A DNA stretch of 10,417 bases from an uncultured Lachnospiraceae bacterium (lineage in GTDB: Bacteria > Bacillota > Clostridia > Lachnospirales > Lachnospiraceae): contig CACZPG010000259.1 in NCBI GenBank assembly GCA_902782965.1, positions 1 to 10,417 of the forward strand. Direction: 5' to 3'. Positions 6,449 to 10,417 of this stretch are shown piece after piece (positions within the stretch are counted from its first letter, which is position 1; each line of letters starts with the position of its first letter). Under the pieces are notes generated by a model. That model saw only the letters and a program-made list of their open reading frames with translations, was not told the origin of the DNA and made no database searches. The position numbers and the translations under genes are program-made.

Positions 6449-8929
6449 TTACTGCTGGTCAATTGCCGGTGTCCAATACTCTGCATTATAAATATCTGTT
6501 AACAGATAAGTAATCTTTGATTTAGAACCAACATTCTCATAGCTGAGTACCAGATCTTTTGAATAAGTTATCTGATCACCAAGAAGGTAACTATCCTGAT
6601 AATTCTGATCATAATCATAATAATCACATATGAAATCTATCTTAGCGCCTTCTTCTAATTCTGTAACACCTTTTGCCGTTGTCATATCAGCTGAGTCATC
6701 AATACCCATTTCAGACAGATCATCGGTATAATCATATCTTGCTCCGGCTATATAACCACCAGGATGTTCATTGTCGAAGATAATAATAAGATTACATCTC
6801 TGTCCATCTACCATTGCAGGCACTCTTCCCTGAACAATTGTATCTTCATTATCTCCTTCTCCAACGGTAGTAGTATCTTCATAATAGAACGCAACAGGCT
6901 GACCGTCGATGGAGAACCAGGTATTATCAGTATCACCGATTAGCTTACCGTCTTCAGTGAAGTAATACAGGTTATCAAGTCCCATATCTACATAGCCGGT
7001 GCCATCATCAACAAACATATTTACCTGAAGACTCTGGATAAGTTCCCATTGTTCCTTAGATAGACTCATTGTATGAGTACCATCACTCTCAGTATCCCAT
7101 TTCATTAACGATGGATCGAACTGATTATCAGCTACATAGCTTGCTGCTTCAGATACATCGAAGGATGCAGGATCGTCCATATATTGAGTTGAGTCTCTGT
7201 CAATACCTTCCACACTTCTGCCACCGGACAGGAATGCATTCAGAAGAGTTCCTATTGCATCAGCCCCAGAAGTAGTACTGCCGGAACCGGAAGAACCAAA
7301 CAAAGAGCCATATGCACTGCCCTGTCCACCTGCTGATATCTGGCCGGTGGTTTCAAGACCGGCAAAAGCCTTCATAAACTGATTATATTCATTATTAACA
7401 CCAATAGCACTATTGATAGAAGCCGCTGTATCAACCTTATTAGGTCTCTTACGAGGGAAATATACAGATACACCATATGCATTAGTCATTGAAGATGAAG
7501 TACGGTTATACTTTACAGCATCAATAATTGTATCACTGAGAGCTTTAGCTTCATCAGTACCTATTGAATTAGCAAAATTAACAAGATCAATCTGATCTAT
7601 TCCTGAAGAAGTAGAGAATTCTCTTGAACCAGCCCTTGCATCTGCAACAACCTTATATTCAGTACCTTTAATTTTATCAATGGATGTATTAGAAAATGCT
7701 ATAAGCTTTTCAGGAACCGTCTGTGAGAACTCAGCCAGATCAATTACGGATAGTGTAGTCTTCTGACCTCTGCAGACTCTGTTACATTCATCTACGAAAC
7801 CATCCACAATACTCTTTCCTATCTGAATAGTTGGAGCACTTGTATCTTCGGCAAGATCATTAAGCCATTTAGTATAATACCAGCCAACTCCAGGTTCTGT
7901 CTCTTCGGAACCAATAAGGTAATCAGCATATTTATCACACATAATAGCTGTTTCAAGTGTAGCCATAAGACATGCATCAAAGCCAATGAAATCATAAGTC
8001 TGTCCGGCATCACTAAGCGCTTTATTGATCTGAGAAAGATTCATTGATCCTGAAGATTTATGCTTCTCATCATAACCATAACCGCTCAGAGAACCACCGC
8101 CATGATCCCAGAAAATCAGACATTGTCTGTTAGCCGGATAATTTGAAGCACAATACTTTATAAAACTGGTAAGTGTAGCAGGATCAGTCATAACTTTATC
8201 GCCATCATCAGCTACCAGCTGTTCAATCTTACCGGAATGAACCCTGAATATCTGATTAGTTTTATTACTGATTCCCTGAGTTTTCCAGTTGGTACATCCA
8301 CCTGTATAAAGAATAATATTTACATTATCCGGGATACTGGCTGCTGCCATTTCACGAATATCATTAGAAGCCATACCACCTCTTGATTCAAGATCTGTAC
8401 CACACATATATACCATAATGGTTACAACATCTTTACCACCGCCAAGAATGGTAGTTCTCTTCTCTCTGGCTTTATCAGAGACTTCTTTATTGAGTTTCTC
8501 AGTATTATTCAGACCACCTTGCCATCCGGAAGATGTCTGCGCTCCGGAAAAACCACCGAATAAACTTCCGACATCACCAAAAGAGGTAGTAGATGATCCG
8601 GAACCTACTCCACTTGTACTGGTACTTGGAGTAAGATTTATGCTTTGTGAGGTTTCAGAACCGGTATTAGTTCCTGTACCGGTATTAGTTCCTGTACCGG
8701 TTCCAGAGCCTCCGCCTCTCATCATCATAAATATAATAATTATAATTATGATAATTGTTCCAGAGCCTCCACCAATTTTAGCAGCACGTCCTCCGGAACT
8801 TGAAGAGGTTCTGCCACTGTAAGTATCCTGTCTACCAACAGGTCCGGTACCCAGACCTTCACCACGACGATGAACACCCTTGGAATTACCGGTTGTTACC
8901 TTCTGTCTGTTTGAACTTCTTGGATCCAT
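6449..8929 (-). CDS. Membrane-anchored clostripain-family (C11) cysteine protease
   Basis: An 826-residue peptidase of family C11 (clan CD, with gingipain and caspase), which typically cleaves after Arg or Lys. The catalytic domain spans about 165-525: DVVTIMVYMCGTDLESRGGM (167-186), FWDHGGGS with His276 (273-280), and FIGFDACLMATLETA with Cys320 (314-328). The His-Cys spacing of 44 fits the family. Lys289 and Lys291 lie where C11 enzymes are self-cleaved for activation (inference). Residues 1-57 are basic and Gly/Ser-rich, without a normal signal peptide. Residues 59-70 (eight Ile, Phe, three Met) are the only hydrophobic segment before the catalytic domain, implying an N-terminus inside and the protease outside. 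Residues 71-140 are a Gly/Thr/Ser/Asn linker, about 525-575 are a second Gly/Ser linker, and 580-826 are an unrecognised beta-rich domain. AGGAAGG at 8943-8937, seven bases before ATG, fixes the start. It may digest proteins or process surface proteins. Confidence 0.93.
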   Translation of the reverse strand: MDPRSSNRQKVTTGNSKGVHRRGEGLGTGPVGRQDTYSGRTSSSSGGRAAKIGGGSGTIIIIIIIIFMMMRGGGSGTGTGTNTGTGTNTGSETSQSINLTPSTSTSGVGSGSSTTSFGDVGSLFGGFSGAQTSSGWQGGLNNTEKLNKEVSDKAREKRTTILGGGKDVVTIMVYMCGTDLESRGGMASNDIREMAAASIPDNVNIILYTGGCTNWKTQGISNKTNQIFRVHSGKIEQLVADDGDKVMTDPATLTSFIKYCASNYPANRQCLIFWDHGGGSLSGYGYDEKHKSSGSMNLSQINKALSDAGQTYDFIGFDACLMATLETAIMCDKYADYLIGSEETEPGVGWYYTKWLNDLAEDTSAPTIQIGKSIVDGFVDECNRVCRGQKTTLSVIDLAEFSQTVPEKLIAFSNTSIDKIKGTEYKVVADARAGSREFSTSSGIDQIDLVNFANSIGTDEAKALSDTIIDAVKYNRTSSSMTNAYGVSVYFPRKRPNKVDTAASINSAIGVNNEYNQFMKAFAGLETTGQISAGGQGSAYGSLFGSSGSGSTTSGADAIGTLLNAFLSGGRSVEGIDRDSTQYMDDPASFDVSEAASYVADNQFDPSLMKWDTESDGTHTMSLSKEQWELIQSLQVNMFVDDGTGYVDMGLDNLYYFTEDGKLIGDTDNTWFSIDGQPVAFYYEDTTTVGEGDNEDTIVQGRVPAMVDGQRCNLIIIFDNEHPGGYIAGARYDYTDDLSEMGIDDSADMTTAKGVTELEEGAKIDFICDYYDYDQNYQDSYLLGDQITYSKDLVLSYENVGSKSKITYLLTDIYNAEYWTPAIDQQ
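8663..8698 (-). repeat. Two perfect 18-bp tandem repeats in the protease linker
   Basis: The unit GGTATTAGTTCCTGTACC (plus strand) occurs at 8663-8680 and 8681-8698, with partial matches on both sides. Read on the minus strand each unit encodes Gly-Thr-Gly-Thr-Asn-Thr. Gain or loss of a unit keeps the frame and changes the linker length by six residues. Confidence 0.9.
8700..8770. repeat. 14-bp direct repeats flanking the poly-isoleucine anchor codons
   Basis: GTTCCAGAGCCTCC occurs at 8700-8713 and again at 8757-8770. The two copies are offset by 57 bp, exactly 19 codons. They encode matching GGSGT stretches on each side of the hydrophobic segment. Recombination or slippage between them would remove that segment without a frameshift. 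Confidence 0.9.
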
Positions 8930-8950
8930 AATAATTCCTTCCTGTATTAT

Positions 8951-9000
8951 AAAAATAAGTCAATGGGATGAATCATATAAACATCCACTGACTTATTTTA
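8951..9000 (-). promoter_or_regulatory. Interrupted palindrome around a candidate -10 box upstream of the protease gene
   Basis: AAAATAAGTCA (8952-8962) pairs perfectly with TGACTTATTTT (8989-8999). After one mismatch and one bulged base, TG-GATG pairs with CATC-CA, leaving an 11-base loop (8971-8981). On the minus strand the loop holds TATGAT (8977-8972), five of six matches to a -10. A weak -35, TTAAAA, lies 18 bases upstream. As DNA it could be an operator around the protease promoter. As RNA, in transcripts entering from rpsU, the stem followed by TTATTTTTATAAT resembles a second terminator just before the protease ribosome binding site. Sequence alone does not decide between the two. Confidence 0.5.
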
Positions 9001-9013
9001 ACACTGTTGAATT

Positions 9014-9042
9014 AAAAACGCCACGGAAAATAATCCGTGGCG
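9014..9042 (-). terminator. Intrinsic terminator of rpsU
   Basis: A perfect nine-pair stem, CGCCACGGA (9019-9027) with TCCGTGGCG (9034-9042), has a six-base loop. On the minus strand it is followed by TTTTTAAT. It lies 43 bases beyond the rpsU stop. On the plus strand the following ATTCTTTC is a poor U-tract, so it acts mainly in the rpsU direction. Confidence 0.92.
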
Positions 9043-9085
9043 ATTCTTTCAATTATTCATAAGCAATCTGATCATAATCTGATTA

Positions 9086-9262
9086 TTACTTATACTTACG
9101 CTTTCTAGCAGCCTCAGACTTCTTCTTACGTCTTACTGATGGCTTCTCATAGTGCTCTCTTTTACGAATCTCCTGCTGGATACCAGCCTTAGCACAATTA
9201 CGCTTAAATCTACGAAGTGCGCTGTCGAGAGTCTCATTTTCTTTAACTACTACGCTTGACAT
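9086..9262 (-). CDS. rpsU: 30S ribosomal protein S21
   Basis: A 58-residue basic protein beginning MSSVVVKENETLDSALRRF, with KREHYEKPSVRRKKK in the second half and ending ARKRKYK. This matches the whole S21 family at its normal length for Clostridia. S21 joins the small ribosomal subunit late, near the 3' end of 16S rRNA, and affects initiation by base pairing with the mRNA. The start is set by AGGGAGGG, with about eight bases of spacing (plus-strand 9271-9278 complement). It lies 138 bp downstream of alaS in the same direction, has a strong promoter of its own and a clear terminator, and so is mainly expressed as a single-gene transcript of about 300 bases. Confidence 0.97.
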   Translation of the reverse strand: MSSVVVKENETLDSALRRFKRNCAKAGIQQEIRKREHYEKPSVRRKKKSEAARKRKYK

Positions 9263-9299
9263 TCTATCTACCCTCCCTTCGTTTAGGGAATTTAATCAT

Positions 9300-9328
9300 C
9301 GTGTTCACAATTCTTTCAAATAAACACG
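9300..9328 (-). other. Possible stem at the 5' end of the rpsU leader
   Basis: CGTGTT (9300-9305) and AACACG (9323-9328) can pair across a 17-base loop. They lie at the very start of the predicted rpsU mRNA, about 40 bases before the ribosome binding site. It might protect the 5' end or take part in autoregulation by S21. Six pairs with a large loop is weak evidence. Confidence 0.3.
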
Positions 9329-9336
9329 CGACAATT

Positions 9337-9364
9337 ATTATATCACACTTACAAAACTTGTCAA
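9337..9364 (-). promoter_or_regulatory. Strong sigma-A promoter of rpsU
   Basis: On the minus strand a perfect -35 TTGACA (9364-9359), a 16-base spacer and a perfect -10 TATAAT (9342-9337), preceded by TGA, also give an extended -10. The predicted start is near 9330, leaving a leader of about 68 bases. The -35 begins 37 bp after the alaS stop. It is the closest to consensus of any promoter in the window, as expected for a ribosomal protein gene. Confidence 0.9.
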
Positions 9365-9400
9365 GGACGAATCTTCTTATAAGTCTGTGCATTGATTGAA

Positions 9401-10417
9401 TTATCCAACCTGCTTTTTAACTTCATCTACACCTGAAGCAAGTGCATCTCCAATTTTTGAAGCATCCTTACCTCCGGCCTGAGCCATATTCGGACGGCCA
9501 CCACCGCCACCTCCAACGATAGGAGCAATAGCTTTGATGATATTTCCGGCATGTACTCCTGCTGCTACAGCATCATCTGAAGCCATAACCACAAGACTTA
9601 CTTTACCTCCAAGATCTGAAGCCATGATGACTACAGACTTTCCAAGCTTAGCCTTATATTCATCACCCAGGTTTCTAAGAGCATTGGGATCAACTCCCTG
9701 TACAGCCATAGGAAGAACCTTAATATCTCCAACTTCTACAACGGCATCCTCTGCAGATGAAGCAGCAGCCTTAGCCATCTTGTCCTTAAGACTCTGATTT
9801 TCTGACTGGAGTGCTTTGATTTCTTCCATAAGGGAAGCTATCTTCTCTGTCAGCTTCATAGGCTCTGTCTTTGCAGTCTTTGCAGCCTCTATAAGTCTTG
9901 CCTCGATATCAGCGTAATATGCAGCAGCACCATCGGCCGTAAGAGCCTCAATACGTCTTACACCGGCAGCAATACCCTGTTCTGATACAATCTTAAATGT
10001 ACCAATAACACTTGTATGAGGAACATGTGTACCACCACAGAGTTCGATAGACCAGTCACCCATATTTACTACACGAACTTCTTCGCCGTATTTCTCACCG
10101 AAGAGTGCCATAGCACCAGTCTTCTTTGCATCTTCAAGTGACATTACCTGAGTATTAACCTTCAGGTCTTCACCTATTTCCTTATTAACAATTTCTTCAA
10201 CCTTCTTAATCTCCTCAGCTGTCATAGCCTGATTATGAGAAAAGTCAAAACGAAGTCTACCGGGTTCAACTAATGAACCAGCCTGTTCTACATGATCTCC
10301 AAGAACAGTCTTAAGAGCTTTCTGAAGAAGGTGTGTAGCAGAATGGTTCTTACATATAAGAGCACGTCTATCAGCATCTACTTTAAGAGTTGCATCTGCA
10401 CCAGACTTAATAGCACC
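9401..10417 (-). CDS. alaS: Alanyl-tRNA synthetase, C-terminal 338 residues, 5' end outside window
   Basis: Charges tRNA-Ala with alanine and edits mischarged serine and glycine. The open frame runs to the window edge, so the internal Met at 10225 is not the start. About 540 residues of the usual 870-880 lie outside the window, including the whole aminoacylation core. Numbered from the edge, the editing domain shows HSATHLL (25-31) and CGGTHVPHT (127-135), which together supply the zinc ligands (two His, Cys, His). Next come the conserved IAAGVRRIEALT, a coiled coil at about 186-217, and the C-Ala (DHHA1) domain with the glycine loop GGGGGGRPNMAQAGGKD (about 302-318). The frame is intact to its stop. 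No terminator follows within the 138 bp before rpsU, so some alaS transcripts may continue into rpsU. Confidence 0.98.
   Translation of the reverse strand, partial: GAIKSGADATLKVDADRRALICKNHSATHLLQKALKTVLGDHVEQAGSLVEPGRLRFDFSHNQAMTAEEIKKVEEIVNKEIGEDLKVNTQVMSLEDAKKTGAMALFGEKYGEEVRVVNMGDWSIELCGGTHVPHTSVIGTFKIVSEQGIAAGVRRIEALTADGAAAYYADIEARLIEAAKTAKTEPMKLTEKIASLMEEIKALQSENQSLKDKMAKAAASSAEDAVVEVGDIKVLPMAVQGVDPNALRNLGDEYKAKLGKSVVIMASDLGGKVSLVVMASDDAVAAGVHAGNIIKAIAPIVGGGGGGRPNMAQAGGKDASKIGDALASGVDEVKKQVG

Noticed and set aside
8418..8822. 134-residue open frame on the plus strand, rich in Pro and Val
   Set aside because: It is antisense to the low-complexity Gly/Thr/Ser-coding part of the protease gene; its Pro/Val repeats are the complement of Gly/Thr codons. 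No ribosome binding site or promoter was seen.
8946..8951. Perfect TATAAT on the minus strand just upstream of the protease start
   Set aside because: Transcription would begin about seven bases later, inside the ribosome binding site (8943-8937), and no -35 lies at the right distance. The TTGACT nearby is only six bases away.
9401..10225. Complete short protein starting at the Met at 10225 (a stand-alone alanyl-tRNA editing protein)
   Set aside because: The same frame continues unbroken to the window edge with conserved AlaRS sequence, including NHSATHLLQKAL, so this Met is internal to alaS.

Overview
This window looks like chromosomal DNA from a low-GC, Gram-positive anaerobe of the Clostridia, most likely a Lachnospiraceae member near Butyrivibrio or Pseudobutyrivibrio. 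The basis is AT-rich spacers, strong AGGAGG-type ribosome binding sites, sigma-A promoters, a 58-residue S21 protein, a C11 (clostripain) protease and a CpsB/YwqE-type phosphatase. The genus is my inference. I see no mobile element, tRNA, CRISPR array or sign of recent transfer.

Layout. On the minus strand at the left are three genes, read right to left: a secreted lysine-rich protein (2191-2847), a signal-peptide membrane protein with five membrane spans (658-2094), and a PHP-family tyrosine phosphatase cut by the window edge (1-597). A divergent intergenic region (2848-3072) carries promoters for both directions. carB (3073-6330, plus strand), the large subunit of carbamoyl-phosphate synthase, stands alone, without carA beside it. 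It ends at a strong bidirectional terminator (6357-6390) shared with a convergent gene for a large membrane-anchored clostripain-like protease (6449-8929, minus). Further right, also on the minus strand, are rpsU (9086-9262, ribosomal protein S21), with its own strong promoter and terminator, and the last 338 residues of alaS (9401-10417).

How the genes fit together. carB, rpsU and alaS are housekeeping genes (pyrimidine/arginine precursor synthesis and translation). The others face the cell envelope: a basic exported protein, a multi-span membrane protein, a phosphatase family usually tied to capsule or exopolysaccharide control, and a surface protease. No shared pathway among these four can be shown from this window. 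The two unrecognised envelope genes may be co-transcribed, because the gap between them holds a hairpin without a U-tract.

The points most worth a second look are in the protease gene. It has a 12-residue hydrophobic anchor of eight isoleucines, phenylalanine and three methionines, bracketed by a 14-bp direct repeat whose recombination would remove the anchor in frame. It also has an 18-bp tandem repeat in the adjacent linker, and a 48-bp interrupted palindrome upstream that surrounds a plausible -10 box. No obviously new multi-gene system is visible.
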